DNA of 64,000 bases, from positions 8,556,001 through 8,620,000 of the forward strand of contig NC_135073.1 in assembly GCF_051401765.1 (NCBI RefSeq), read 5' to 3'. Below, piece after piece: positions 37,245 through 51,900 of the stretch. A program made the translations under genes and the position numbers. The notes beneath the pieces are model-generated. The model had not been told where the DNA came from. It did not search any database and saw only the letters and a program-made list of their open reading frames with translations. Origin of the DNA: Calliopsis andreniformis (taxonomy: Eukaryota > Arthropoda > Insecta > Hymenoptera > Andrenidae). The first letter of the stretch is position 1; every line of letters starts with the position of its first letter.

Positions 37245-37565
37245 ATGAAACTAAGGTCAAACTCATTCATAGAAAATCTATTTGTTCTAATTACATTGCT
37301 ATGTTTATCTACGTCAGAAGGCTTTTCGAAATTTTCAAGAGAAAAAATCGATGATTCAGTTTCTTTTAATAGATCTTCATTTCAAGCTTTTAATAAAATT
37401 TTACAAACGAAATATTTAAAATTTTCTACTTATTATAAATCTCCTAAAATAGTATATTTCTATACTGTTTCTATTAAAAACAATCAAGAATTATCTCAAT
37501 TTCAACGTCAAATTAAGTTTAGCCAGCAAAGCACCTGTGAAGTTGAGCCTCAGATACTTCATTAA
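37245..37565 (+). CDS. Small hypothetical secreted protein candidate
   Basis: An ATG-started frame of 106 residues, with a hydrophobic segment at about residues 12-25 (NLFVLITLLCLSTSEG) that could be a signal peptide. The rest is basic and Ser/Phe/Lys-rich, with a single mature cysteine. AATAAA follows the TAA stop by about 15 bases, which fits a short intronless gene. Codon use is as AT-rich as the surrounding non-coding DNA, so chance or a decayed gene are real alternatives. No family recognised and no neighbours on the same strand. Confidence 0.27.
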   Translation: MKLRSNSFIENLFVLITLLCLSTSEGFSKFSREKIDDSVSFNRSSFQAFNKILQTKYLKFSTYYKSPKIVYFYTVSIKNNQELSQFQRQIKFSQQSTCEVEPQILH

Positions 37566-40500
37566 TTAATATGGCACAATAAAGACAATTTGCTATTATT
37601 GTTATGCAAGATACGTCTTACAATAATCTTGAGAAACCAAGTACTTCTATCTCTCTCTCAAAAAAATTTACCATTATCCAGCTAACAAGAGTACTATCAT
37701 CATCTACAGAAACCAAAGAGCCAAACCAGCACAAAAGTATTGACTGATCAAAGCGGAGCTTCAGCCTTCGATGATCCTTCGGCCGCTCGCTAAGGACACC
37801 AAGAAGCCATCGACGAGTCCGTGGGCGAAACATTTCGACGAGAACGTGCCGAAGGTCTCCGTGAAGAGGAAGTCACGCTCGCGGCGAGCACTCGCCTCCA
37901 AATGAATACCTGATGCCCACTGCTCGTGGCCACCGCTCTGTGTTTTTATGTGGCAAGAAACTCGTCGACCCTCCAGAGATCGAAGGGTCGTTCCCAGGAA
38001 GGGTGAAAAGGAACGTAGTCGAACGAGACAGTGTGGGTGGAAAAGAAGCGAGCGGTGGTGGGGTGGCAGCGACGCAACTTAGAAATAACAAGGCCGAATG
38101 ACAAGAAAACAGAGAAGAAGGGAAGACGAAGGAGCGTCTCGTTTCCCTGAGAAGAAGGGATGAGGCTTCGACGACGGGACATAGGGAGCACGGGGGTCGA
38201 ATCGGTTGGCGGCGTCGCGGGGACGGGGGGAACGCCAGGGTGTAAAGATAAGAGCGTTACGTGAGCGACTCATTAAGGGATGCAAATTAACCAGCGGCAA
38301 CGATGCCGCTACCTAGTTCCCTCGAAACTTCGGTAGCACGAGCATCCTAGACCGCCATCGCTGCCTGCTAGTCGTAGCTCCGGCAGAAGTACAACGTGCT
38401 TCGAACCTCTATTCAAGTATCCAGCATGCATAGTACCTATCATCCGTGCCCGGTGCCGCCTTTACGAGCAGACAAAGAATACCGGCTGTGCGGGCCGCCG
38501 TGCCGCGACACAGGCTCAAAGCTACGAATTTACATAACCAACGGGAAGAAGAGACGCGCCGGTTGCTTGTTTACCTGATATTCCTCTTTGAATTCATGGC
38601 AGAAGGGATCTCGTTGCGCTTTGATCAGACTGATAACGCTGCCGATCGGGGAGTCCCAAAGACAGTTAGAGAGGCGACGAAGAGAGGTCGTAGTGGAGCG
38701 TTAATAACAGGAAATTAAATTATGTTTTTAGTTTATAGTGACGATTTACTTAGGGATAGTGTTACATCGTTAGATTCGTAGATAATGGGCATTATCTCTT
38801 GGCTTCGTGTGTTACATTGATCTACACATGGTATGGATTTTCAGGTAGAATTGTCGTGATGTTATCGATGGTTGTCGTAATTGTGTTCAGCACATGACGT
38901 AAGTTAACGTGAATAAGATTGGATTAGTAATTTGGCGACGTATAATGAACGTAGTAAGTGTAACCCGAGTGATTAACATCATGTTAATAAAGGAAAAAGT
39001 GTGAATGGATTGCTCAATAATAATTGAACTATTAATTTATGTGATAATAATTATTCCTGGACTAGTTATCAGTGGATTCAGTTACTTTTCTCGTACTGAT
39101 ATCAAATTTAACGTTTAAAGTATCAGAAGAATACGAAACCATCAGATTTGGAGTTACTATATATAAAGTATAGATATTAATGACAGGGACAATGAATTAA
39201 AAATAATGCTTTTAATTTGATGAAATGAATGTTCAGAAATTGATAAGATTGCGGAAGAGGAATTTGTGTCTTATCAAGTATTGAAACATCAATTTTAGTA
39301 TCAATTTTATTGATCTGATAACAGTCATATAATTGATCAGCTATGATTCAAGCTATCTGATATTAAAATCTTCCGCACGTATACACTCCGATTGTGTGTG
39401 ACGGCTGAAGTCGAAATAAATAAAATATTGAATTTGAAATCTCATTACTTAAGAAAGATAAGGCGTGAAATAAAAATATGAAATCTCATAACTTAACAAA
39501 GAAAAGAAAAGAAAAATAATTTCATTTATCGTAGAATACCTTTCGTACTCCTCGTATAAATATTCAGCTAGACACAACTGCAAACAATTGTTTTATTCTA
39601 TTTTTTGATCGTAAAAGTAAGGATTATATATTTTTTGAATAATATTTTAATAATTATTTCGAACATGCAAGCTTCACAGTAATACAGCCAGTGACATAAC
39701 ACTGACTTCAAGATTATTTGTCAAATTTTATCCGACTAACGGAATTGATGCACTAGTATTGACCCATTCAATTGAAAGCAATACGTAGACTTCGGAGATC
39801 TCTTTTGTAAATGACTGTCCGGTAATACTATGATTTATGTCAGCTTTTAGCTGGCGCACTCGCAAAAACTACCCCAAAGCAGAAATATATCCATGAACGA
39901 AGGCAAACTTTTCACGATACGTTAGAACATCGCAAAAGAGAATACTAAATTGAAGAACTATAACTTTTAGAAAGCAATTTTTAAGTCGAGCATTCTTTAC
40001 AAAATAATTGAAAGCAATTAAAAACAAAGTGATGAAAATCAATGCGAAATACAAGTTTTTGTTGTTTTATCTACCAAAACGAATTCATGTGGTATTACTT
40101 TTTACGTCCATTTTTATAAACATGAAAATAAAACAAAATAAAGAATATATTGTCTTATACAGATAATTCCTTTACGCTCAAGTTCAAGCTATAATCATTC
40201 GTCATTACAAAAGTATTACAAAATACCTCCAATTGTATCGATCATATCATTGATATAAAAAGATATCAGACAACGAAAACCATATGACGAAACAGTGCTT
40301 GAAGTAACCAATATTAAATTGAGGTTCTTAAATCACAGTCAATTGGTAATGTTTCACCAGCCAATAGAATCTTCGGATGTGAGCAAATCGGCTTTTGGGG
40401 GGATCCTAATCAAGAAGGAATGCATTCAGTGTTAGGTAGGCAGTAGAAACTGATGGGAACAGCGTTCCACAGCTTCCACTAGGCGTTCTTAGGGAGTATT

Positions 40501-43500
40501 AGTGACCACTCTAGAGATCACCCAGGGGCTTACCCTACGAATTTCCGCCCTGAAATACCCAGTTCATTCGCCCTATTCCCACCTCTCGTCGTTAATTCAT
40601 CCTTGGTAGATTGACTCAGGATACAGGGAATTCGACAACTTAAGCCCCTGTACGACTGCAAAAAGGAAGGTTAACTCTGTGTACTCGTCGCGGCTATTGT
40701 GAGGAACATCACACCCACGCATCTGCCCAACAGACTTGTCCATAGGAAAAACAAGAGTTTTATTACATATTTCTCACATTCGTAACTTCGTACCTAATTA
40801 ATGCTAACTATTTCTAGATAATACTTTTGGTTCTAAGTTATAGGGAGTGTTAATTATTGTATTATCACGATAATTAGGAGGTTATTTTAATCAAAATTTA
40901 TGTCAAATCTTGCACAGTGAACCTAACTTAAAAGGGAACTTTTTTTAATGAAATAACCTTTGCTAACATTTCTTGTAACACCAGTTAGCAAGTTATTAAT
41001 TGGCTGTACCATTTGTTGAGTGTTTCGGCGTATCTTAAACAACATATCATGTATATTATTGTATAAAATAATCGAGGAAGCCAGCGAAAATTTTGATTTA
41101 TTTCAACATACTAGAAACGAATATTAACCCTAGTCATGCAAATACTGTCACGCACGTTCAATACGTACAAGTGAAAAATAGTCGTCGCAGACATCAACTT
41201 ACAGTCTCCTTTCATGAATGTTGCATTCGATGAAACATGTATTTAACTTTCAAAGTTCTACAATTCCTCTTCTACCCTATTTATCTTGTCTGTCAGTTCC
41301 GAACTCGCAGTGGCTGACTATAAAGCGCGACTTCCACTTCCGCATGTACGCGAAAACCGAGCGCAGCAGCAAGCAGAGTCAGAAACTGTACGAGACACCG
41401 TTTACCAACTTAAACGTTCCTTTCTCTCCGCCCACGCGTATCCTCGAAACCCGACGACATCCTCGAGGAGGGATCATTTGTAACACTTTAAATATTTCCA
41501 CACGCCTCCCACTTATCGCGATCTCGATTTCCCACGGACACGATTAATCATTCCTGAACGAGACAGACGTCCCATCGTTTAGATGACTCAAGCATGCGCG
41601 GTTAGATCAATCGACGGGGGCGAAGCAAAGGGGGTCCCCGAAGAAGATAGTGGGCTGCTAAAGGAGGCCGATGGAAAATGACATTATCTTTTGGCGTAAG
41701 TCGACCGAGTTACGAGGGAGGCGATTCGTAATTGCTTTAGTTAAGGAATGTGCGTCGCGCTTCGGGCTCGGACGTAGGATAAAAGCTGGCGCGCGGGTGT
41801 GTGGGTGGTTGGCGAAGCAGGGAAAAGAGAAAAAGATTAAAGCAAGGTGGGAGAGAGAGGAGGTGAACGCTGAAGAGGGAAGGAATCGCGAAAAGGGGAA
41901 CTGACGGTTGGACGAGCGAGAAGGAGAGCGAGTCAGGGGGAAGTTCAGCGCCATGGGGTGGCTATGAATTTAAATTTCTCTAATTAGGACGCGCGGGAGA
42001 TGCGGTGACGCTCTTGGTAGCTGCTACCCCCCTACAGGCCCCTTTCTTCCATACCCCACGTCCCTCTCGCGTCAGCCTACTCATTCTCTCGTATAATACT
42101 TTCTTTCTCGTACCCCCCCTTCCACCCTTTCCCATTCCTCTTCCCTGTTCCATACGTACACACGGACTGGGAGCCAGGCGTCGGTAGGCGTTTGCGAGCG
42201 TTTGTTGCGTGTGAGTGTCCCACCGTAATACCATACCAGCCACAAAAGCCTCGCGCTGAAGTAACTCAAGTAAGAGGTGGCTCGCATTCGCCGTAGTTGA
42301 CACCACCTGACTCAGATTTGTTGCTTCTCACGTTCTAACCGAAATTTATTTGATGCCAGCTCGCGCGGGTTAATTAACGCTTCCTGGGGAACAGAGACAC
42401 GCGTACTGGGAGAAAGGGAAAGCGGGAGACGGAGAAAGGGCGGAGGAGACAAACGCCGGAACGAGCGAAACGAGAGGGAAAGATCTCGTTCGAATCGGAC
42501 CGTCGGATGCTGCCGCGAGAGAGGAGGTTTCGAGAGTGAAATGGTCAGACACTCGCGCTCTCGATGGCGAGATTCAAGGTCCGCTGAGCGAAGGTAGATC
42601 GACCTTTCACGCTGTAGAGTGTAGACCGACGAAAAAGAGTGAGGGGAATATTCCTGTGGTTGTAAGGCAGAAGAATCTATGTCACATGTTTTTGATTTCG
42701 AGATGTTAGCGTTCATCCTCGTACAAGTTGACAAATCTATTTCTGCTGGTCACCTTTGTCGGTTGTTGCTTATTTTTGACAACTTTCGAATTGTTTCATT
42801 TCTACGCTCTTATAGATGCAATATCCGCTACACGGTAGAATATATGTGACAGTGTAGAAATAAAACAATTGAGAAGGTATCGATAAGAGGCAATAATAAT
42901 CGACAAATGTGAACGACAAAACTGGATTCGTCAGACTGTAGTTTCTATCTTGTAAATTTGTGATCTTTTAAACCTTTGTTTTTAAGTGATAAAATTCTTT
43001 CAATACTCTCTCTTCTGTTTACAAGTATAAATTTACAAGTATAAATATATACAAGTACAAATTAGATATACATGATTTTACCTTACAGCCACAGGGTTAA
43101 TGATTGGTTTCGGGATCTTTTGATTTGTATTAGATTCTATTGTCAGCTGTAATAGTAATTTTATGTAAAAGAGTTGGCATGAATCACAAAGCAAGTAGAA
43201 GGAATTCATTAATCTAACTCTAATTATTGCCATTAGGAGTTTAACGAAAAGAAGTTCCCAAGTTTAACGCTCATTTTTTAATGAATCTTAATCTTAGCTC
43301 TTGAATATATCAGATTCTAGATCTTAAGTCAACAATGTTAACTGTTATGTACTAGTTACTACATTTCTGTGTTAAAAACCTGGTACCTATATCTTGAAGA
43401 CCTTGAAAACTTGGGCAACGTTATCGCTATCTCTCCTGTTATCACAATTTCCCAGAAATTTCCAATAGGTATGCGATAATGTATGTTTCACTCGATAATG

Positions 43501-45861
43501 ATTAACATTAAGATACCATTTCAAGAAAAGAAAGATAAAATCTTCATGCTTCAATTTATTTTGTAATCTACGAAATTTCAGAATATTGCGCCTGTTATGT
43601 TCAATCAGTACATTTAATTGTACTTAGATATTTAAGGTCCTCTTCGTTTAGTGATTGCAACAGCTTTTAAACAACTACTTTAAAAACAATTAACGAGCAT
43701 ACATTTACCAAAACCCTCAGTTTCTTCCTTACTTTGCCAAACTATCTTGTATACTTTTTGGATTTAAACTTCTGTCATCCAATTCCTTTCATCGAATCAG
43801 TTCTTAAAGAAATAGCGACAGGAAAGAAGAGAAGAAAGTAGGAGCCCATGAAAAAACATTCCACTAACTATTCCCATAAATTAAGGCAGTTCGCTTTCAT
43901 CGTTGTCCAGCGGGGTGACTGATCCAAGCGGCAGTAAGGAATTTCAACGAAGTTTCGGCAACCATTAGCAAGGATCAGTCTAAGCCGACGACTTGAAAAA
44001 AGTTTCCGTGGTGCATACATTAACCCGCGTGACTGTGAGTGGTCACGTTGGTGTGTGTACTAATCTTAATTCTTTCTTTGTTATCTCTTTCCACTAATTC
44101 ATGACAATTGCGTGGGATGAGGCCGCCGAATGGGGAAGAAAGATAGGAAGCAGGGATGGAAGAAACGGGGAGAGAAGGGAGGAAAGAAGGTAAAGCCACG
44201 ACTACGTTCCTCGTTTTCTTTGTCTCAAGAGATTATGGGCTTAAAATGTTCACACCCATTCTACATATTTTACACCCCCGACCCGCGGCTTCGTACAATC
44301 CAAACTACTTCATGAATAATTTTCTGGAAGTCGAGCCAAGTCTATTCGTTATTCGATACAAAATAAATGCTTTGTATTACTGCACACGCTAAAAATTATA
44401 CGCTTCTTTATTATTATTATTAACGCACTTCTGTATTATTACAGTTTGATATTCACATATTAAAATTATATTTTTCACATTGCGTTTTTAAGTTACAGCC
44501 ATCCACGGAGTCGTTCATGTGTATTAAAAACGTTAGTTAATTATAAAGCCTACTATAATGTTCTTTTTCTTTTATTCAACTCAGTTCTAGTTGATACGTT
44601 TAGCTTTTATCCCATTTCTTTAATTTTCATAGAAACAATAAGCAAAATCAAATTCTTCAGTAGCTCTACATTATTGTATAGGAGACATGTGAGTAAAATT
44701 AAAACGATCAAGAAACGGAAACCATGGATTTTATTAAATGTCCTAATTAAAATTTCTGACTTAAATAATTAATCGTGTAAATAACCCAATATTTTAAACG
44801 TAAAAATATTTGTGAATAAATAGCAGGTACTTGCATATTATAGATATGTACTTATAACATTGAATGTGCAAAACCGAAGAATGAAGATGACGAAAGCCTT
44901 TATCACATCAGATTTTTTATTTAAACATTCAACTTTAACAAGTTAACATTCGACAGGAAGTTGTTGCTACAAGTGAGTAACACTTTCAGCACAGGAAATC
45001 CTCACAGTAAATCAAGAGTCGGAAGTCCAAAGGCAATAAACGATGTTACAGGAGCATTCATGGATATCATTCGATAAATTACCTCCCGTTGTATTAATTA
45101 GAAACGCGAAAATTGGCCTAGACCACAGTGTCATCGATTCCATATCCAATTCGAGCTACACTATAGTCGAATTCATAAAAATGCAGTAATTAAAAGTATT
45201 GATTATCGAGGGTTGGCCGATGCAGCTCGCTAAGGGAAAACGGCAGGGGTTGCTTCGTACACCTGTTCATTAGATAATGAACTTATTAAATCAGAGAAGC
45301 ATGGCGCCGTGAAAAGTTGTACCAACGTTTGCGACCTTCGACTGGTTCCCTAACCCTCCTTCATTTGTTCAATTATCCTGCCGAAAGGATTAAACGTTAT
45401 TGGAAGTAACAAGTTTAACTTAATCTTCTAAAATATTATGGCTGCGTGTCGACTAAAAGTTACTGAAATTAATAGCTCGTAATTTCATCCTACAACGAGA
45501 GTTAAAATTCATAATTTTATTAAATTAATACCATAATAATGCATATTTAAAATAATTATGAATAAATTAATGCTTGACGCAAAATTGTGTTATCAAATCT
45601 TGAAAAATCTCGACAAATCTTAATTTATTGTTGTTTCGATTAGTTTTCGAATATGTATTAAATTTTTGTTAGATGTTTTCATAATTATATCTCATATTTA
45701 AATAATGTTTCTAACATTTGTACATAAGCTATCAGAATTTATTAACTTGTGATATATTTTATAAACTGTAATTGCGTTTTTATAGTTTTATAATCAAAAT
45801 ATAGTTAGTATTTGATATATTTTATTAATGTTTATTATTTTTTCTATGATGCATGTAACAG
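37566..45861. other. Gene desert with CpG-rich islands
   Basis: Islands at about 37.7-38.7 and 41.2-42.75 kb and smaller blocks at 40.35-40.75 and 43.85-44.3 kb. A degenerate 47-base tandem duplication (GAAATCTCAT.ACTTAA) is at about 39.43-39.51 kb. Frames in the islands are open on both strands and carry no domain. Confidence 0.45.
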
Positions 45862-45994
45862 GTGGGCGTTCGAAAACCCTAAGCGAGCGAGATTCGATAC
45901 TATCGAAAGTTGAGCGATGTTCTTGGCATTCTCGAAGATGCGCGCGCAGCTCGTTACGAATGGAGGACGCTGGAGTACATAGCTCATCGCAAAG
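45862..45994 (+). CDS. Candidate internal exon, unknown product
   Basis: The segment is bounded by an acceptor (CATGTAACAG) and a donor (AAAG|GTACAT) and is clearly richer in G+C than the AT-rich sequence on both sides. One of three frames is open throughout and encodes a Ser/Arg-rich peptide (GRSKTLSERDSILSKVERC...). Splicing to the acceptor at 46441 (TTTTTGTGTAG) would keep the phase and end after about 20 more codons. The opposite strand is also open here, so strand and coding status are unsure. No domain recognised. Confidence 0.25.
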
Positions 45995-48900
45995 GTACAT
46001 TTTTTATTATTTTCTTCAGTATTATTACAGAATTTGTAAAAGTATCATACGTTTTGGGAACTTGTGAAATACTTGCATGTTAATCCACATGCACTACGAA
46101 TATCGCGAAACATTGAGGTCTATCTTCCAGACACTAGTAACACAGTTACCTAGAATACAAATTACATTCAAAGTAATCCTATGCAATAAGCAGTATGTAC
46201 ACTGCATAACTTTACGCAAATTTATACTTTGATAAGCACTGTAAAAGGAATATAATCTAAACAGAGATTTGTTTTACTTTATGGATGTTGTAACGTGTCT
46301 TTTATTTAAAGTATTTTGCATGTACCTTTGCATATTTTGGTCATTCTATATTTTCCTGTACATTTCAATTTTCCACAAGTGTATAAACTTCCACAATCTT
46401 ATATTCAAACTAATACAGTATTGATAAATTTTTTTGTGTAGGTTAATTGCCTTCTTATTTATCTGTCTTCACAACAACCAAGAATACCATAAATGCTCAA
46501 AGTGATTGGGATTTTCAAAATAAGACAAATTACAACTATGTACCTAAATTAGGACGAAAGGTTGTCATTCATTCGATGGATATCAAAGGGGTAAGAAGTC
46601 GCGCATTCTCCACGAATATTGCGGTAAGAATTCTTCAGCTACCAATACATTTAATTACTTTTAGTATCTATTAGTGATCTCTTCTACTTTTTATTAATAG
46701 TTTTGTCTAATAATAGTTTCAATGTCATTACAAATTTACTCTTTTGGAAAATTGTGAACAATATTTGTAATTACATTCTGCTATTCTCCTAGTTCAATTA
46801 TATACATAATTACTTTGAAGAAAAAAATTTTATCAATCTATAGAACAGATTTACACACATCTAAAAGTTATTTTAAAATTACTATACTTTTCTGCTATAA
46901 ATTTCTGATTGCTATATATTTTTCTTACTCTTGCACTAAGATTGCACGAGTTTAATTCTTGGAACGAGAAGAATTTGTTCACCACGTGCAATGTGGTCGT
47001 AGAGTCAGTGAATTATTTACTGTGGCAAAGCTTTGATTTTAGTTTTGAAGGATAAATTGGCTCAGTAGTATCCGTTTATATGTTAGAATCACGCGATGTT
47101 AGAGTCAGTGTTTTGATCGCATTATGAGTATTCTCAGAGGGTCACGAGATTATTTTTCCTTTTATTTATATCAATTTTCAAAAATTGATATATCGTTATG
47201 CCACTGATGGAGATCTTCAGAATTGGCGAATTTAAGCTCATCAACGTGAAGAATAATGTAAGTAGCATATTATTTTATGAATATTTACAAATGTGTGAAT
47301 TTAAAGATGTGCAATTTTTTACAACTGGATTTAAAAATGTTTTACAATTAGTTGTATGTATTTATTGATTTTGTAACTAACAGTGATATGAGGTAAATTG
47401 TAACTCCAATTAGTGTTCAGAACGTTCATTCAGGAATGACCATCTTAGTGAACTGATATTGATTTTCATGTACTATATCGTTCAACAAAAGGAAACTTAT
47501 CTCTCACACTCTGCAAGTTTCTTGTTAGCAATCAGCCATAAACTTTATAGCGCGTAAAAGTACCGATTGCTTAGATCCGTATCTACCTCATATTACTTTC
47601 TCTCAATACTACATCTACTCAGCCAAGCTTCTTTCATTCTCAAACACATTTAACAAAGTAAGCACTTCATAGAAAAAAGTAAAACTTGACAGAAATTATG
47701 GGTTACAACAAAACCATTACAAACTCTTAATTGTTTCACCTAAGTGGCTGACTTTCCCATAAAAGCTTCGAAAATCGTACACGTTGGGAATGCAAGCCCA
47801 ACCCGAATCCATTCTATATTTTCATTGGAACTACGAACCGTTCAGACGAGCAAATTATCACGTCTGTCTTTGCTATCTCGGGGACCGTTGTAGAACAACT
47901 TTTCAGAAGAGCTAACTGGAAACGCTCGAAACGTTCTACAGTGGAAAGGGTGGCCTGTACCCTCGGCGCTCTAACCCGCATAACCGAATTAACATTGGGA
48001 GGAAAGCTTGGTACACGTTTACCTCGCTACGATTAAATCCTACGTTTCACGTCGCGTCCACAGGAGCTGACGCTAGGATGGTGACGTAAAATTTAAGAAC
48101 CACCCGCATTAAAATCACTACCCTCGCTGGCATTTCAGCCATCTTCTGCGCGCCCTTTCTCTCTTGGCCCCCTCTTAGCTTCCACATTCTCCACAGGTTG
48201 CGTGAGACAAGAGGTCCATCGGGGTGTATAAAGAGTTGGCGGAGTGATTCGAATTACCGCACAGTCAACTTTACGAGACTAGCTATTGCTAATATCGGAG
48301 CAAAAGGACCTCCGTTCCCTTTCCCCTTCGCTTGCTTTCTCGTTCCACGCCGGAATCCTTCAGTCCTCCTACTCTAGGCGGCAAGCCGCTCGAGGCTGAC
48401 ATCCCTTGGCCCTAGCGGAACTCCTTAACCGTTCAACCCTCCGCGACATTTTTAGTGGCCATCAAAAGCCAACGCCGGCTTAATTATGAGGGCAGGGCTA
48501 GAAACCGTGCTCCTTGCTACCAGTCTGGCCGCACAGGAACAGTACCTTGGCCATTTTAGTGTATTTTCCGCTGCCTTCCACGATCCTCGATAGCTACTGC
48601 GAAACTCTGGAGTAGGGAAATTTAGTGAGATGTTCCTTCGTTTATTTTTCTTTTTGGCCTCGAGAAAAGAAAAGGTGAGATAGTAATTCGTGGAAAAATT
48701 AAGGTACCTTCATGTCTTATAATGTAAAGTAAAATAAGGTTATTTCATCTTGAAGTTTGCTAAATCTTGAAGAACTTGATACATTTTGGCAATACATCGT
48801 TTTAGTGATCTTAATTTATAGTTCTGTAAAACTGCAGAGTATGATATAAAACAAGATAAAATAGTTTCTTCTCTTGTATTACATACCTACATATGATAAA

Positions 48901-51900
48901 CAATTAAATATTTTTAAATCACTGTGCACACTGCGAAGCTGGCGCAATAGTTAAATTAAATACTAAGGCATGTAATTAAAAATTGCATTGAAGGATTTCG
49001 ACAGTTTTGTAAGTGTAGAAGTGACAATTAGAACAGAATCATTTCTTCTAATTGGACACTGAAAGATCAGTCATTAGCGCATCGTATTTCCTAGCTTTCC
49101 TCCTGCCCCTCAAGCTTACACAACACTATTCCGTTTCTCCTCGTCCCTGAGAACAATGTTGGCGTTCCGCATCACCATTCTGTCCCTAACACGACTAATG
49201 GAAGGGTTAACCGTCACGGAAGGCGTAGAACGTTACAGCGATGCTCCTCAGGGACAAGAGATTAGGATCAGGCTGATAAAGCAGCAATACCAGATAGAGG
49301 CAATTTTATCTAAATGAATGAGAAAAGCTTTTTTTAGAGATTTTCGTTGGGTTGAAATAAAGTTGATCTTTTTCGAAATAGTTAGCAACGAGTTACACTG
49401 TGGACTAATTATAAACAACAAATTTGTCTAAACTCTTGGTTGTCATGTTAGGAAACTAAAATATTATTTAGACACTTTCTCACTTTGTTCCTACAGCCTG
49501 AACAATTTTAGTGTTTTTAATTTTCCAATATTCGATTTTTAATGCTCGAATGTCCAAACGATAAAATTTTTATATGTATAAACCTACAGATTTTTGAATT
49601 TAGACATCTGGGAGCCATTCAATGTTTAAGTTTTCAAGATTTCAAATATATTGATTTTAAAAGGTATGAACCTTTACATTTTTAAATACGTATTGAATTC
49701 AAATTATCAAATACTGCTATGCCTCTAATATGGGCTTAACTTCAAACCCAATATTTCCAACCCTGTCGTCATTTCATACACCTGAATCTCCCCACTTAGG
49801 AAGTACTATGTTAGAATACTCGAAACTTTGTTGACCATTTTGGAACGAATTCCAGTCAGAACGCTCGCGAACTCATAACTTTGGCATTCCAGTAAGAAAA
49901 CACATCGACGTAACGCTCGCGCGCGGTCTCGCGCGTGCATATAGCGAAGAAAATAGCTTAGTTTCGCCATAGGGCCAAAATTAGATTTCGTTCAAGAAGA
50001 CGTTCCAAATGTTCGCTCTCCGACCTTCTTTTCCTTTATCCATTGCGCGCCACTTTCCCCTCGAAATTCCCTCCTTCCGCCTCGTTTTAGTCGCCTCGCG
50101 CTGCGTCTTTCTTCACCGTTACCCAGCACCCTTTTCCTACGCCTATCCCAGCCCCCTCCTCCTCCCCTTCTCAACTACCCACCTTTTCCATCTCTCCCAC
50201 TTGCAATTCGTTTCTCTTCTTCGTGCTCGGATTCCCGTTTCCCCGGGGACACTCGACGACGTCGCAACGCTCCTCCGCGTTCCGCGGTACTATGCATATT
50301 TCACCGATTTTTATGGAATTCTTTCTAGCCCCGTTCTTGCCCCACCCCCTCCTCCCCCTCGCCCCAGGGGTCTTTCTCTATTTCGATTTGGAACGTCGCC
50401 TCTTCCTTGCTTTCTCTTTCTTCCGCAGCCCATCCCCCGCATTCTCGTATTCTCTTCCGTCGTCGTCTGTCATCTTTCCCTCCCGTTGTTACGCGGTACG
50501 TACTCCAACCGTGCAGCGAACGCCCTCGACCGGGGCCAGATTTCGTACGGAGATTTTCCGATTAACCCCGCTGAACTGTCGATCGATCAAGCGGAACGCT
50601 ATCCCGCCTGACGTCTATGAATTCGCGCGCTCCGCGGAGCGTCGTTGTACTTCGCGCCCGTTGGAAGAGGGTGACACGACTGGCACGAGAGAGCGAGGGA
50701 TTCTTTGGGACGAGCAGTGTTCTGGAAAGATTGGCTGACTGTGGAGGAATCGAAACCTTGACCTGTTCTGATTATTCTGTTTTTGGTGTTGTGGTCTTGA
50801 ATGCTTGTGAGTCCTTGTTGTTTGTCTATAAAGATTGGGTAAGTAGGGTAACTTTTTAGGTGGAAGTCTGTAGTCTCTGTGTACTTTAGAAATGCCACTT
50901 GGAAGGTTATGCTTCTTCTTGTGAAGTATTTTACTATTTATGGAGCTCGTGTGAAGAGATGCATACTTTATTTTTGGAAAATGAAAGCTTGGAGAAGTTT
51001 ATGAAATTCCGAGTAGATGTGGTCAAAAATGGGCAATTGTTTGGAGCAGTTAGCTCAACTTTTGGAACAGAGGTTGTCATACTGGTAGACATATTCCTGG
51101 ATTAGAATATAAATGGGTATTCCTTTCTTCATATGTTAGAAGTTTTTCTTTACCTCGGATATTCTTTCTTTACTTGAGATTTTTCTTGTTTACCTCAAAC
51201 ATCTTTTCCTTACACTTTCCTTAGTGAATTAATTAGAATCATGACCAAGCGAGAACCTCAGTTAGAAACACACTGTATCTGACAAATAAATTATCAATTC
51301 CTATTCTGATAGATACTTGAGATTGGAAATTGTTATTTCTGAATATCCTCTGCTTGCCTTGTTCGTATAAAAGGTGGGCTTGTTTTTTAACCTTTCCAGT
51401 TAGATCAAGGCAAGTGAGTTTAAATGAAGTCATTAGTTGTACTTTGACCATGTGACAACCATGTTCAAACTGTTACTAGTACCGATTATGGTATAAAGCA
51501 ATATAAAACCAATTGCCCAGTTCATTAAAAAAACTGATTGTAGAAGTTTGTACCTATGATTCAGAATATGTACATTAAGGCAATCATATAGGGTTCTAAT
51601 CGGTGTATTCAGCACAGTAAAAACATATCCATATCTGTATACATTCACCATGAATCACATTGCTAGTAATAGGAAAATATTGTAATAAAAAAGTAATTAA
51701 GTCGACACAAGAAAAGACGGTAGTCGTGCAGTCAACAGAATTATACAGAAGTGGTAGATTTAATAAGCTCTGGTAATTAAAATAGTCAAAGTAGAATAAT
51801 TAATGTCAAGCTAAAATATGGAACACATAATATTCACATCGTAAGTTTTACTTATGTTATTAATATAGAACATTTGGAGCTTTGTTATTTTTTCCACTGT

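Noticed and set aside
42312..42734. Minus-strand frame of 140 codons
   Set aside because: Lies in a CpG- and AG-rich island with Ser/Arg/Leu-rich peptide and no domain; neighbouring frames are equally open.
50009..50738. Plus-strand frames of 200 and 171 codons
   Set aside because: They overlap in different frames in a pyrimidine-rich CpG island; the peptides are Pro/Ser/Leu/Arg low complexity caused by base composition.
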